DNA of 64,000 nucleotides from Kribbella solani (GTDB lineage Bacteria > Actinomycetota > Actinomycetes > Propionibacteriales > Kribbellaceae), in NCBI RefSeq assembly GCF_014205295.1, contig NZ_JACHNF010000001.1:3596001-3660000 (forward strand), given 5' to 3'. Shown in pieces: positions 42,040 through 50,866 of this stretch. Made by a program: the position numbers and the translations under genes. Below the pieces are notes generated by a model that saw nothing but the letters and a program-made list of their open reading frames with translations, was not told where the DNA came from and did no database searches. Positions within the stretch are counted from its first letter, which is position 1; every line of letters starts with the position of its first letter.

Positions 42040-43215
42040 ATGAGAGTGATCGTGGTCGGGGCCGGACTCGGCGGGTTGACGCTGGCCCAAGGTCTGCGCC
42101 GCGCGGGGATCGACGTCGTGGTCTACGAGCGGGAAGAACCCCGCGGCCGCCCGCAAGGCGTCAGCATGCATTTCGACGACCGGGGCATGACGGCGCTGCG
42201 CGCGTGCCTGCCGCCGGGGCACGTCGCGATGGTCGAGGCCACCATGGGCGGACCGCGCGAGCAAGCTCTGACCTTGTCCGAAACGGACGGCGAGCTCACG
42301 GTCGAGCGGAGCCAGTCGCTCGACGGGACGAAAGGGCCGGCTCGGCCCGGCCGGCAGGTCGACCGGCCGTTGCTGCGGGCGGTGATGCTGACCGGGCTGG
42401 AGGACACGGTGCGGTTCGGGGCGCCGTTCGCTCGGTTCCAGCAGCTTGCCGACGGCACTGTCCGGGCGTGGTCCGCCGATGGGCGTACGGAGGTCGCGGA
42501 CGTACTGGTCGGCGCGGACGGGATCGGCTCGGCGGTCCGACGCCAGTACCTGCCGCATGTGCAGGTCGTCGACACCGGAAAGCGCATGGTGATGGGCGCG
42601 ACGCCACTGCGGCGCGTGGTCGGTACTGGTCTGCCCGAGCTGATCGGTCACAGCGCGGCCCGGGCGCAGGTGCGCGGGACGATGATGGCGATGGGCATAC
42701 TGCGGTTCACGCAGCCGCCGGTCGCGGCGCGTACGGAGTGCCTGCCCGGCCTGGACTCCCGCGCGGTCGCCGACGCCGAGGACTACGTGATGTGGGCGCT
42801 GCCGGTGACGGAAGAGCAACTCGGTACGGCCGAATCACCCGCCGCTGTCTGGGGTCAGGCGCAGGAATTGGTCTCCGGCCTGCCGGAGACATTGCGGACG
42901 CTCGTCGACTCGGCGTGGCCGGACCGCACAGTGGTACTGCGGAACGGGATGATCCCGCCACCACCGGTCTGGCCGGCCGGTTCGGTGACACTGATCGGCG
43001 ACGCCATCCATGTAACCCCTGGCTTCGGCGGCAACCTCGCGATGCAGGACGCGCACCGGCTCTGCGCTCAACTGGTGCAGGCCGCGCGCGGCGAGAAGGA
43101 ATTGCACGCCGCGATCGCCACCTACGAAGACGTGATGCGCCACGAAAACTTCACCACCCCCGCCGCATCCCGCCCGGCGGAGGCAGCAGTGGTGTCGCGG
43201 GGGTCGGGCGGATGA
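42040..43215 (+). CDS. FAD-dependent monooxygenase (PHBH/TetX-like)
   Basis: 391 residues from the ATG at 42040; a GTG at 42016 in frame is inside the palindrome. FAD motif VIVVGAGLGGLTLAQGLRRAGIDVVVYERE, the second motif DVLVGADGIGSAVRRQYLP and the third GSVTLIGDAIHVTPGFGGNLAMQDAHRL, in the order of class A flavoprotein hydroxylases. The FGGNLAMQDA wording, in place of the usual GxGxNxAxxDA, is found in TetX-like members. The substrate is unknown: an aromatic or polyketide-like compound is typical. The gene overlaps the DUF3159 gene by 4 bp and is probably controlled through the two palindromes upstream. Confidence 0.88.
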   Translation: MRVIVVGAGLGGLTLAQGLRRAGIDVVVYEREEPRGRPQGVSMHFDDRGMTALRACLPPGHVAMVEATMGGPREQALTLSETDGELTVERSQSLDGTKGPARPGRQVDRPLLRAVMLTGLEDTVRFGAPFARFQQLADGTVRAWSADGRTEVADVLVGADGIGSAVRRQYLPHVQVVDTGKRMVMGATPLRRVVGTGLPELIGHSAARAQVRGTMMAMGILRFTQPPVAARTECLPGLDSRAVADAEDYVMWALPVTEEQLGTAESPAAVWGQAQELVSGLPETLRTLVDSAWPDRTVVLRNGMIPPPPVWPAGSVTLIGDAIHVTPGFGGNLAMQDAHRLCAQLVQAARGEKELHAAIATYEDVMRHENFTTPAASRPAEAAVVSRGSGG

Positions 43216-43844
43216 ACTTCAATCTGTTGACGCAGCAGTCGTTGTCCTTGTTCAGTGCGTTGGGTGGCTGGCGTACGCTCGCGGAAGCCATCGCGTCCCG
43301 GGCGGTGTTCCTGGTCGCCTACCTGATCACCGCGAACGTCGTGGTCTCCGCGCTGATCGCGGTCGGTGCCGTGTGCATCTTCGCGGTGGCCCGGGTCTGG
43401 ACCGACCGCAAGTACTGGCAGGCCGCAGGCGGGTTGTTCACGGTCGGAGTGTCCTCGTTCATGGCCGGGAGCAGCGGGCAGGCCGTCAACTTCTACCTCA
43501 CCGGCGTACTCGCCAGCATCGTCGGCGGCGCAGTGTTCCTGGCGTCCATGCTGGTGGGACTACCGCTGATCGGCGTGGCAGTGGGAGCGGCGCGCGGCGA
43601 CCGGTTCGGCTGGCGGCGGGATCGTGCGAGCCGACGGCGCTACCAGCTGTGTACCGCGGTCTTCCTGGCGAAGTTCGTCATCGGTGCGGCCGTGATGGTC
43701 CCGCTGTACCTGACCGAGCAGGTGGTCCCGCTCGGGATCGCCAGCACCTTGCTGACCATGCCCGCGCTGGCCGGCTGCGTGTACGTGAGCTGGCGAATCC
43801 TGCGCGCGAGCGTGGCGCCGATCGAACCAGGGAGAGTCGCTTGA
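43212..43844 (+). CDS. DUF3159-family integral membrane protein
   Basis: 210 residues from the ATG at 43212 (ATGA overlap with the monooxygenase). Six or so hydrophobic segments; the N-terminal stretch SLFSALGGWRTLAEAIASRAVFLVAYLITAN and the loop ARVWTDRKYWQAAGGLFTVGVSSFMAG are characteristic of DUF3159. A basic loop (GDRFGWRRDRASRRRYQLC) faces the cytoplasm by the positive-inside rule. Function is unknown for the family. In many actinobacteria it is next to unrelated genes, so the coupling with a monooxygenase is notable. Confidence 0.82.
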   Translation: MNFNLLTQQSLSLFSALGGWRTLAEAIASRAVFLVAYLITANVVVSALIAVGAVCIFAVARVWTDRKYWQAAGGLFTVGVSSFMAGSSGQAVNFYLTGVLASIVGGAVFLASMLVGLPLIGVAVGAARGDRFGWRRDRASRRRYQLCTAVFLAKFVIGAAVMVPLYLTEQVVPLGIASTLLTMPALAGCVYVSWRILRASVAPIEPGRVA

Positions 43845-46021
43845 ACGTGCAAGTCAGCCACAGCGGCATCACGCCGACGTCCGCGGAGGTACCGGACTTT
43901 CCCGTACTCCGAGTCGACAGCGACCGGCTCGTCTACCAGGAAGCACTGATCAACGGTCAGTACCTCGGCGCCCACCTGTCGGCGATGGGACGGCCCAAGC
44001 AGCGCCTGGAGATCTGGCAGGACCTGCAGGGCGGAGCCACCTCCGACCGTCCGCTCCGGACCAGACAGCACGCCTTCATGCTCGAGATCGACGGCCAACT
44101 ACTGACCGACCGCTGGGAATGGACCGGCTCCCACACCGACGGCGTACACACGGTCGTCGCGCTCCGCCATCAGCAGCGGCCAGTGGCAGTGGACGTTCAC
44201 ACCAGCTGCGACGGCACCTCGTTCTTCACCCGCCATCTCGTCATCACCAACACCGGAGATCGCCCGTGTGCCATCGCGAAAGTGGCACCGTGGTCCGGCC
44301 TGGCCTGGAGCGCCGGCGACAAGGGCGTACTCGCGCCGGAGCACTTCTCCTCGGCCGACGTGGAACTGCAGGCCCTCCCACACTCGGCGTTCACCCTCGG
44401 CCGGATGACCGATTCGTCCTGGGCGAACGAGGGCGCGTTCGACTGGGTACCACTGCCGGCCGGGCGTTCCGGCATCGAAAGCATGCGCGGCCATTCCGGC
44501 TTCGGCGCACCGTCGTGTTTCCTGCGCAACGAGGCCACCGGAGAGTTGCTCGCCATCGATCTGGCCTGGTCGGGAAACTGGTCGATCACCCTGTTCAACG
44601 ACTTCGAGCCGGCGCGTCGTCCGCGCTGCGACGCGCGTGCGTACGTCGAGGTTGCTCTTGCAGGCCCGGCGCCACTCCGCGTCCTCGAACCGGGTGAGTC
44701 GGCCGAGACGCCCAAGGTCCACGTCGGCGCGTTGTTCGGCGACCTCGATGCCGCGATCCAGGCGCGCCACCGGCACATCCGTACGAGTGTCGCTCCCCCG
44801 CAACCGCAAGGCGCGCAACATCTCGTCGAGCTCAACACCTGGGCCGCCGCGCAAGGCCAGATCACCGAGGAACAGCTCTACGCCGAGATCGACCTTGCCG
44901 CCGAACTCGGAGCCGAGCTGTTCATGCTGGACGCCAACTGGTTCGGCAACGCGGCGAGCGATTGGATCGACGGTCTTGGCGACTGGAACCAGGAAAGCCC
45001 GCTGCTGACCAAAGGCGTCCGCGCCGCCCTCGATCGGGCGCGCGAGAACGGTTTACGCGCCGGTCTGTGGGTGGAGCCTGAGCGCGTCGGCAGCAACAGC
45101 AAACTCCTTGCGGACAAGCCGGAATGGTTCATGCACCGGCGCGGGCAGGTCATTCCGAATCTCGATCTGTCCCAGCCCCAGGTGGCGGAGTACTTCGAGA
45201 ACACCATCACCGAAATCATCGACCGGTACCAGCTCGACTGTTTCCGGATCGACTACAACCTCCGAGTCGGTGAGGGCGGCGAAATCGACCGCGATGGTTA
45301 TACCGAGAACATTCTGTGGCGCTATTACGACGCGCTCTACAAGGTCTTCGACACTATCCGCGAACGGTATCCGAAGTTGCTGCTGGAGAACTGTTCATCC
45401 GGCGGCGGCAGAACCGATCTGGGCATCATGTCGCGATTCCACTGGACGCAGGTGACCGACCACTTCGCACCCGCCCCTACCGCGCGGATCCTCAACGGCG
45501 CCACGATCACGTTGCCGCCAGAGCTCTGCCAGCCCTACCCGGGCCGGGGCGCCCAAGGCGTGTCCGACATCGACTTCCTGATCCGCGTACGGCTGTTCGG
45601 CCACTTCAACTTCGGCGCGAGCTTCCCGGCCGTACAGGATCGCAACCCGGCGACCTGGGAACGCTGGCGGCATGGCATCGAGCTGTACAAGGACTTCTGC
45701 CGTCCGCTGCTGCCCACCTCGCGCATGTTCCACCACACCCCGATCCAGCGGCAGACCGAACCGGGCGAGTGGATCGTCTGGGAGTGCGCCGACCCGACCG
45801 GCGATCGCGCGTACGCCGGCATCTTCCGGCTGCAAGCAGCCGAAGGCGACTCGTACCACTTCCGTCCCCGCGGCCTGCGTACCGACCGCGCGTACCGGAT
45901 CCGCTACGACACCGCCGGATGGGATCGCGAGCTCGACGGCGGGGCGTTGATCGACAACGGAATCCGCGTACCGGTCGCGTCCGCGCTGACCTCGGAACTG
46001 CTGCTGATCGAGGCCGTCTGA
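43841..46021 (+). CDS. GH36 alpha-galactosidase
   Basis: 726 residues from the TTG at 43841 (TTGA overlap with DUF3159; GGAGA five bases upstream; GTG at 43847 is an alternative). Layout: N-terminal beta-sandwich, then a TIM barrel starting LVELNTWAAAQGQITEEQLYAEIDLAAELGAELFMLDANWF. The nucleophile is the Asp in LDCFRIDYNLRVG. The family hallmark LLENCSSGGGRTDLGIM and the later acid-side region VSDIDFLIRVRLFGHFNFGA follow. It removes terminal alpha-galactose from oligosaccharides. No signal peptide is evident, so it acts inside the cell on imported sugars. Confidence 0.9.
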   Translation: MNVQVSHSGITPTSAEVPDFPVLRVDSDRLVYQEALINGQYLGAHLSAMGRPKQRLEIWQDLQGGATSDRPLRTRQHAFMLEIDGQLLTDRWEWTGSHTDGVHTVVALRHQQRPVAVDVHTSCDGTSFFTRHLVITNTGDRPCAIAKVAPWSGLAWSAGDKGVLAPEHFSSADVELQALPHSAFTLGRMTDSSWANEGAFDWVPLPAGRSGIESMRGHSGFGAPSCFLRNEATGELLAIDLAWSGNWSITLFNDFEPARRPRCDARAYVEVALAGPAPLRVLEPGESAETPKVHVGALFGDLDAAIQARHRHIRTSVAPPQPQGAQHLVELNTWAAAQGQITEEQLYAEIDLAAELGAELFMLDANWFGNAASDWIDGLGDWNQESPLLTKGVRAALDRARENGLRAGLWVEPERVGSNSKLLADKPEWFMHRRGQVIPNLDLSQPQVAEYFENTITEIIDRYQLDCFRIDYNLRVGEGGEIDRDGYTENILWRYYDALYKVFDTIRERYPKLLLENCSSGGGRTDLGIMSRFHWTQVTDHFAPAPTARILNGATITLPPELCQPYPGRGAQGVSDIDFLIRVRLFGHFNFGASFPAVQDRNPATWERWRHGIELYKDFCRPLLPTSRMFHHTPIQRQTEPGEWIVWECADPTGDRAYAGIFRLQAAEGDSYHFRPRGLRTDRAYRIRYDTAGWDRELDGGALIDNGIRVPVASALTSELLLIEAV

Positions 46022-46049
46022 AAAGAAAGCCGCGGGTATTGTCTTGGCC

Positions 46050-46658
46050 ATGACGGAAGCGACACCTCCGGGCCGGCCCGGCCGCTGGCGTTCAGGAGCG
46101 GAGAGCAAGCAGCGGATCCTCGACGCTGCCCGCACCCAGTTCCTGCTGCACGGCTACGCGGGCACCACGGTCCGCGCCGTCGCGGCCGAGGCCGGCGTCG
46201 ACCCGGCGATGGTCTTCTACTTCTTCGGCAGCAAACAAGGCCTGTTCGGTGCCGCCGTCAACCTGTCCGCCGCGGTACCGCCGGCGATCGAATCGATCTT
46301 CACCGGCGGCTTGGACGGCATCGGCGAACGCATCGTCCGGACTCTCGTCAGCAACCTCGACAAGTCCGACCGCACCCCGACCGCCATGCTCGCCTGGCCG
46401 GCCGCACCCCCGAACGAGTCCGGCTCACTCCTGCGCGAGTTCATCGACCGGGAAATCACCACCCGCCTGGCCGACCTCCTCGACACCCCGGACGCCAAGG
46501 TCCGCGCCGGCATGGTGAACGCCCAGATCCTGGGCCTGACGGTAGCCAGATACAACGTCCGCCTCGAACCCATCGCCTCCGCCACCGTCGACGACCTGGT
46601 CACCTGGTTCGCCCCAATCATCGAACAATGCCTCACCGGGAGCGCGACCCCGACCTGA
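46050..46658 (+). CDS. TetR-family regulator
   Basis: 202 residues from the ATG at 46050. HTH: RILDAARTQFLLHGYAGTTVRAVAAEAGVDPAMVFYFFGSKQGLFGAAV. The C-terminal TetR domain ends VDDLVTWFAPIIEQCL, common in the AcrR-like group with PF17920. TATTGT (46037-46042) stands seven bases before the ATG with no ribosome site, so it may be leaderless. It follows the alpha-galactosidase by 28 bp on the same strand. Its target is not obvious; the palindromes before the monooxygenase (41965-42024) are candidates. Confidence 0.88.
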   Translation: MTEATPPGRPGRWRSGAESKQRILDAARTQFLLHGYAGTTVRAVAAEAGVDPAMVFYFFGSKQGLFGAAVNLSAAVPPAIESIFTGGLDGIGERIVRTLVSNLDKSDRTPTAMLAWPAAPPNESGSLLREFIDREITTRLADLLDTPDAKVRAGMVNAQILGLTVARYNVRLEPIASATVDDLVTWFAPIIEQCLTGSATPT

Positions 46659-46682
46659 TCGCCGAACCGGCGGCAGCCGAGC

Positions 46683-48071
46683 TCAGGTTCGGGTCAGTTG
46701 CACCCAGTGGGTGCGGCAGTCGGACATTCGGCCGGCTGGTTCGCCGCGGCGGGTTGCACGGGCGGCGCCGGTGGCGGTGTGCTCCTGGAGGTCGAGACAG
46801 ATCGTCGTCTCGGCGCTCTTGGCGCAATCCGCGGTCGGCATGCGCTGTGGCAGGGTCAGGTTGACCTCGAACACGTCGTCCGGCCCGGGCGAATCGACGA
46901 CGGCGGTCACGGTGGCTTGATCGGCGATCGAGCCGTCCACCGATCCGTCGGCGTCAACCTTCAGGTACAGCGGTACGTCGCCCTCGTATGTACTGATGAC
47001 ACCGGACCAGCCGCCGGCGCCGAGCCGCGGGCCCCGCGATAGCGGCGGGGAGGAAATCGGCGGCGTGAAACCCGGAACGAGGGAATCGAGTACCGCGTTC
47101 GACACCGCGCGGGCGAACGTCAGGCTGCTGCTTCGGTTGATGAGTACGGACACCGCGACCTGGTGCTCCGGGACGATCACAAGCACGGCACCGACACCAC
47201 CCATATCGCCACCGTGCGACAAGATCGTCGTACTCCCGCTTCGCCGGATGCCCCAGCCGAGCGTGTAGCTCTCGCCACTGCTGTCCTCCGGCAAGCCCGG
47301 GGAATGCGCCTGCTCGATGCTGTCGGGTGTCAGTACGGAGTTCGTGCCGCAGTGCGAAAGTCCGAACCGCACCAGATCCTCGGCGGACAACCAGGCCAGC
47401 GAGGCACCGCGGTGACTGGAGTCGAAGTCCGGGTACGGACCGAAGGGTTCCTTCGGATAGGGCCGGGCCGGCGGCGCAATGCCCCGATAGCGGGCGCCTA
47501 CCCGACCCGTCGACGCTCCGACGGCCTGGAAGATCTCGCGCCTGACGAACTCCGCGGGGTCCTCGCCGGTGACGGTCGCGATCACCTGATCGCACAGCCC
47601 GTAACCGAGGTTGGAGTACTCGAACGCGCTTCCGGCCGGACGGAACAGGAGACCGTACCGCTCGACCGTCTGCGCGAAGGGCGGGCGGCGATCGCCACGA
47701 TCGGCATAGTAGAAGTCCCAGTACGTACCGAGCCCGGCCGTGTGGTTCAGGGTCTGCCGGATAGTCGGAGCCGCACCGGCCGCGGGCGTACGCGGCAACC
47801 GCAGTCCCCCGAGGAGTTCCTCGATCGGCTGATCCAGGTCGAGCAGGCCGTGCTGGGCCAGCAGCACCACAGCTGTCGCCGTGATCGGCTTGGTGACCGA
47901 GGCGAGCAGGTACGCCGTGTCGCGCGCCGGCCTGATCCGATGGACTCGGTCCGCGAACCCGTACGACCGAGTGTCGACGACCGCGTCGCCCACCCCGATC
48001 GCGACCGAGATCGAGGGCAGGTGCTCTCGCCGGAGGAGCCCTTCACACAGCTCGTCGACAGCGTCAGGCAT
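46683..48071 (-). CDS. Serine beta-lactamase-like hydrolase (peptidase family S12)
   Basis: 462 residues from the ATG at 48071. S12 motifs: ASVTKPITATAVVLL with the SxxK nucleophile, YSNLGYGL (Tyr-x-Asn) and LSHGGDMGGVGA (His-x-Gly position). The N-terminal 330 residues form the catalytic domain; the last ~110 are a beta-rich C-terminal extension. S12 includes D-aminopeptidases, D-esterases and D-Ala carboxypeptidases besides beta-lactamases. It shares an operon with the racemase gene (31 bp gap), and no signal peptide is visible. A D-amino-acid peptide or amide is the likely substrate; that is inferred from context. Confidence 0.87.
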   Translation of the reverse strand: MPDAVDELCEGLLRREHLPSISVAIGVGDAVVDTRSYGFADRVHRIRPARDTAYLLASVTKPITATAVVLLAQHGLLDLDQPIEELLGGLRLPRTPAAGAAPTIRQTLNHTAGLGTYWDFYYADRGDRRPPFAQTVERYGLLFRPAGSAFEYSNLGYGLCDQVIATVTGEDPAEFVRREIFQAVGASTGRVGARYRGIAPPARPYPKEPFGPYPDFDSSHRGASLAWLSAEDLVRFGLSHCGTNSVLTPDSIEQAHSPGLPEDSSGESYTLGWGIRRSGSTTILSHGGDMGGVGAVLVIVPEHQVAVSVLINRSSSLTFARAVSNAVLDSLVPGFTPPISSPPLSRGPRLGAGGWSGVISTYEGDVPLYLKVDADGSVDGSIADQATVTAVVDSPGPDDVFEVNLTLPQRMPTADCAKSAETTICLDLQEHTATGAARATRRGEPAGRMSDCRTHWVQLTRT

Positions 48072-48102
48072 CAACGATCACCTCCTGACCATGTTCGCCG
48101 AA

Positions 48103-49215
48103 TCATGGCGCCGGGATCCACTCCCGGCTCACGGTAAATTCCTTCAGCCGCCCCTCATCCGGTACGGCGCCCAGACCCGGCCCGGTCGGCACCGGGACAT
48201 GCCCATCACGCAGTACGACCGGCTCAGTGATGTCGTTTGCATAGAACCGGTCGGACGCCGACGTGTCGCCGGGCAGCGTGAAGCCGGGCAGGGACGCGAG
48301 CGCGATGTTGGCATTTCTGCCCAGCCCGGTTTCGAGCATGCCGCCGCACCAGACAGCGATGCCGTGGGCCGCGGCGAGATCGTGGATTCGCCGGGCCTCC
48401 AGGTACCCGCCGACGCGACCGGGCTTGATGTTGATCACCTGCGCGGCCCGCATCGCGATGGCGTCGGCGGCGGCGGCCGCGGAGATGATCGACTCGTCCA
48501 GGCAGATCGGGGTCGAGATCAGCCGCGCGAGCTCCGCGTGCTGCCGCAGATCGTCGTTGGCCAGTGGCTGCTCGATCAGCAGCAGCCCGAACTCGTCCAG
48601 CCCGCTCAGGTGGCGCGCGTCGCTCAGCCGGTAGGCCGCGTTGGCGTCCACCTGCAACAGGACATCGGCCCCGAAGCGCTCCCGTACCCGCGCGACCGGC
48701 TCGAGGTCCCACCCGGGCTCGATCTTCAGCTTGATCCGCGGATAACCCTCGTCGAGGAATCCCCCGACCGTGTCGAGCAGCTGCCCGATCGACGGCTGGA
48801 TCCCGATCGAGACGCCCGCGGGAATCCTCGACCGGCTGCTTCCCAGGTACTCCGCGAACGGCCGGTCCTCGGCCCGGAGTTGCGCGTCCAGGACCGCCAT
48901 TTCGACCGCGGCCTTGGCCATCCGGTGACCGCTGATCGGCTCCAGCACGCCGGCAACCGACTCGGCCCGGATGTCCCCGTCGGCGACCAGCCGCGGCAGC
49001 AAGAATCTGCGAATGACGTTCGCGGCACCGTCGGTGTACTCGCTCGAATAGAGCGGGTCGCGGCCGGCCACGCATTCGCCCCAGCCCTCGCCGTCGGATC
49101 GCACCCAGCGCAGCAGCAGGATGTCGCGCGCCGTCTCGGACCCGAAGGACGTCCGGAAGGGCTGCTTGAGTGGCATCGTCACCCGCACCAGTTCCACGCC
49201 GATCAGCTTCGCCAC
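48103..49215 (-). CDS. N-acyl(succinyl)amino acid racemase / o-succinylbenzoate synthase family (enolase superfamily)
   Basis: 370 residues. Catalytic lysines are Lys162/Lys164 (RIKLKI) and Lys264 (INIKPGRVGG); metal ligands Asp190 (LLQVDANAAY), Glu215 (LLLIEQPLA) and Asp240 (ICLDESI). This pattern is that of the OSBS/NSAR group, including the C-terminal GGMLETGLGRNANIALASLPG. There is no menaquinone gene nearby. A GNAT acyltransferase and an M20 hydrolase are in the same region, which is the context of the N-succinylamino acid racemase pathway converting D- to L-amino acids. It is divergent from an amidohydrolase gene. Confidence 0.9.
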   Translation of the reverse strand: MAKLIGVELVRVTMPLKQPFRTSFGSETARDILLLRWVRSDGEGWGECVAGRDPLYSSEYTDGAANVIRRFLLPRLVADGDIRAESVAGVLEPISGHRMAKAAVEMAVLDAQLRAEDRPFAEYLGSSRSRIPAGVSIGIQPSIGQLLDTVGGFLDEGYPRIKLKIEPGWDLEPVARVRERFGADVLLQVDANAAYRLSDARHLSGLDEFGLLLIEQPLANDDLRQHAELARLISTPICLDESIISAAAAADAIAMRAAQVINIKPGRVGGYLEARRIHDLAAAHGIAVWCGGMLETGLGRNANIALASLPGFTLPGDTSASDRFYANDITEPVVLRDGHVPVPTGPGLGAVPDEGRLKEFTVSREWIPAP

Positions 49216-49300
49216 CGTCTCGTCACTCCTTGTACGTCGACCTGCCGTGGCTGCAAGTCAACAACGAACCGGGCGGTGGGCGATTCGTGGAGAGCTACCC

Positions 49301-49325
49301 AATCCGGGCCGCAGGTTCGTAGATC
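49301..49325. promoter_or_regulatory. Motif shared with the PucR gene promoter, copy 1
   Basis: AATCCGGGCCGCAG followed by GTTCGTAGATC, 17 of 25 bases identical to 61501-61525. It lies between the divergent racemase and amidohydrolase genes. Possible binding site of the PucR regulator; weak evidence. Confidence 0.3.
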
Positions 49326-49366
49326 GGTCCACAGATGCGCGGACCCGGAGCTGCGATCGTGACGCC

Positions 49367-50866
49367 ATGACAACGACGACTTCCGCGCTGCCCGCGGATC
49401 TGATCCTCACCAATGCCTTCGTCGTCGGTGCGGCGAAGGATGGCGTCAGCCGCGACCTGGTCATCCGGGCCGGCCGGCTCGTGTCGATGCGGCCTTCGGG
49501 TTCTGCTCCGCTCCCGTCCGCGCCGACCGTCGATCTCGACGGCCGATTCGTGCTCCCGGGGCTCTGGGACAATCACGTACATTTCACCGAATGGGTCTCC
49601 AGCAGCAACCGGATCGACCTGTCCGGAGCACGGTCCGCGACCGAGGCCGTCGCCCTGGTCGACGCGGCGCTCCGGCAACGGGACGGCAACGACCGGCCTC
49701 TGGTCGGGCACGGCTTCCGGGACGCGCTCTGGCCCGACCTGCCGCACCGTGACCTCCTCGATGCCGTCGCTCCGACCACCCCGGTCTGCCTGACCAGCGG
49801 CGATCTGCACTGCGCCTGGCTCAACAGCGCGGCGCTGAAGGTACTCAACCTCGAGTCCTCGCCGACCGGCGTGTTGCGCGAGAGCGCCTCCGAACCGGCG
49901 ACCGAGTTCGCGCAGCAGCAGAGCCGGGCGGACGGCCCTTCGGTACGCGCGGCACTCGACGCGGCGGCGGCCCGTGGTGTCGTCGGCGTGATCGACTTCG
50001 AGTTCGCCCCGAACCTTGACGTCTGGGCCCGCCGGTACGGGGGCGCGCATCATCCGATCCGGGTCGAATGCACCGTCTGGGAGGAGCATCTCGAGGATGC
50101 CATCGCCCGCGGGCTCCGCACCGGTGACGTCCTGCCCGGGACCGCCGGCATGGTCACGCTCGGCCCCTTCAAGGCCCGGGTCGACGGCTCGCTCAACACC
50201 CGCACCGCTTACTGCTACCACGCATACCCAGGCATCACCGAAGACCCGCGCGGACTGCTCCTGGCCGAGCCCGAGCGGCTGACGGAGCTCATGCACCGCG
50301 CCACCAGCAATGGCATCGACTGCGCTATCCACGCGATCGGCGACCGCGCCAACAGCATCGCCCTGGACGCCTTCGAGACCCTCGGCGCCCGCGGGACGAT
50401 CGAGCATGCCCAGCTGATCTCGGAGTCCGACTTCGAGCGATTCGCCGAGCTCGGCGTGACGGCGAGCATCCAGCCCGGGCACACCCTCGACGACCGCGAC
50501 GCCGCCGACCGGCTGTGGGCCGGCCGGACCGGGCGCTCGTTCGCCTTCGGCTCATTGGCGGCGGCAGGCGCGGACCTCCTGCTCGGCTCCGATGCCCCGG
50601 TCTCCCCGCTCGACCCCTGGTACGCGATCGCGAGCGCTGTCCGGCGTTCCGGCGACGAACGCCCGTCCTGGCACCCCGAGCAGGAGCTGACGGTCGCCCA
50701 GGCGCTGAAGGCAACAGTGCGTACTCGGCGTCGGCTCGGCGTCGGCGACGTGGCGGACATCGCCATCACCGAACTCGACCCGTTCGACTGCACCGCGGCC
50801 GAACTGGCGGAGATGCCGATGTACGGCACCCTGGTCGCCGGGCAATGGACCTGGCAGGCCTCGTGA
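49367..50866 (+). CDS. Amidohydrolase, YtcJ-like
   Basis: 499 residues from the ATG at 49367. Amidohydrolase-3 features: ADLILTNAFVVGAAKDGVSRDLVIRAGRLVSM opening, first metal motif LPGLWDNHVHFTEW (His-x-His), IHAIGDRANSIALDAFE (His), GTIEHAQLIS (His) and LLLGSDAPVSPLDPW (Asp). It hydrolyses an amide, probably an N-acylated amine or amino acid; the family's substrates are mostly unknown. It is the first of four rightward genes (two amidohydrolases and two D-aminopeptidases), divergent from the racemase. Confidence 0.87.
   Translation: MTTTTSALPADLILTNAFVVGAAKDGVSRDLVIRAGRLVSMRPSGSAPLPSAPTVDLDGRFVLPGLWDNHVHFTEWVSSSNRIDLSGARSATEAVALVDAALRQRDGNDRPLVGHGFRDALWPDLPHRDLLDAVAPTTPVCLTSGDLHCAWLNSAALKVLNLESSPTGVLRESASEPATEFAQQQSRADGPSVRAALDAAAARGVVGVIDFEFAPNLDVWARRYGGAHHPIRVECTVWEEHLEDAIARGLRTGDVLPGTAGMVTLGPFKARVDGSLNTRTAYCYHAYPGITEDPRGLLLAEPERLTELMHRATSNGIDCAIHAIGDRANSIALDAFETLGARGTIEHAQLISESDFERFAELGVTASIQPGHTLDDRDAADRLWAGRTGRSFAFGSLAAAGADLLLGSDAPVSPLDPWYAIASAVRRSGDERPSWHPEQELTVAQALKATVRTRRRLGVGDVADIAITELDPFDCTAAELAEMPMYGTLVAGQWTWQAS

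Noticed and set aside
46683..48071. S12 protein considered as a resistance beta-lactamase
   Set aside because: No signal peptide, class C-like motifs shared with peptidases and esterases, and an operon with a racemase; a D-peptide or ester hydrolase is more likely.
48103..49215. Racemase considered as menaquinone MenC
   Set aside because: No other menaquinone genes in the window; neighbours are D-amino-acid enzymes. The activity still needs testing since the family is promiscuous.
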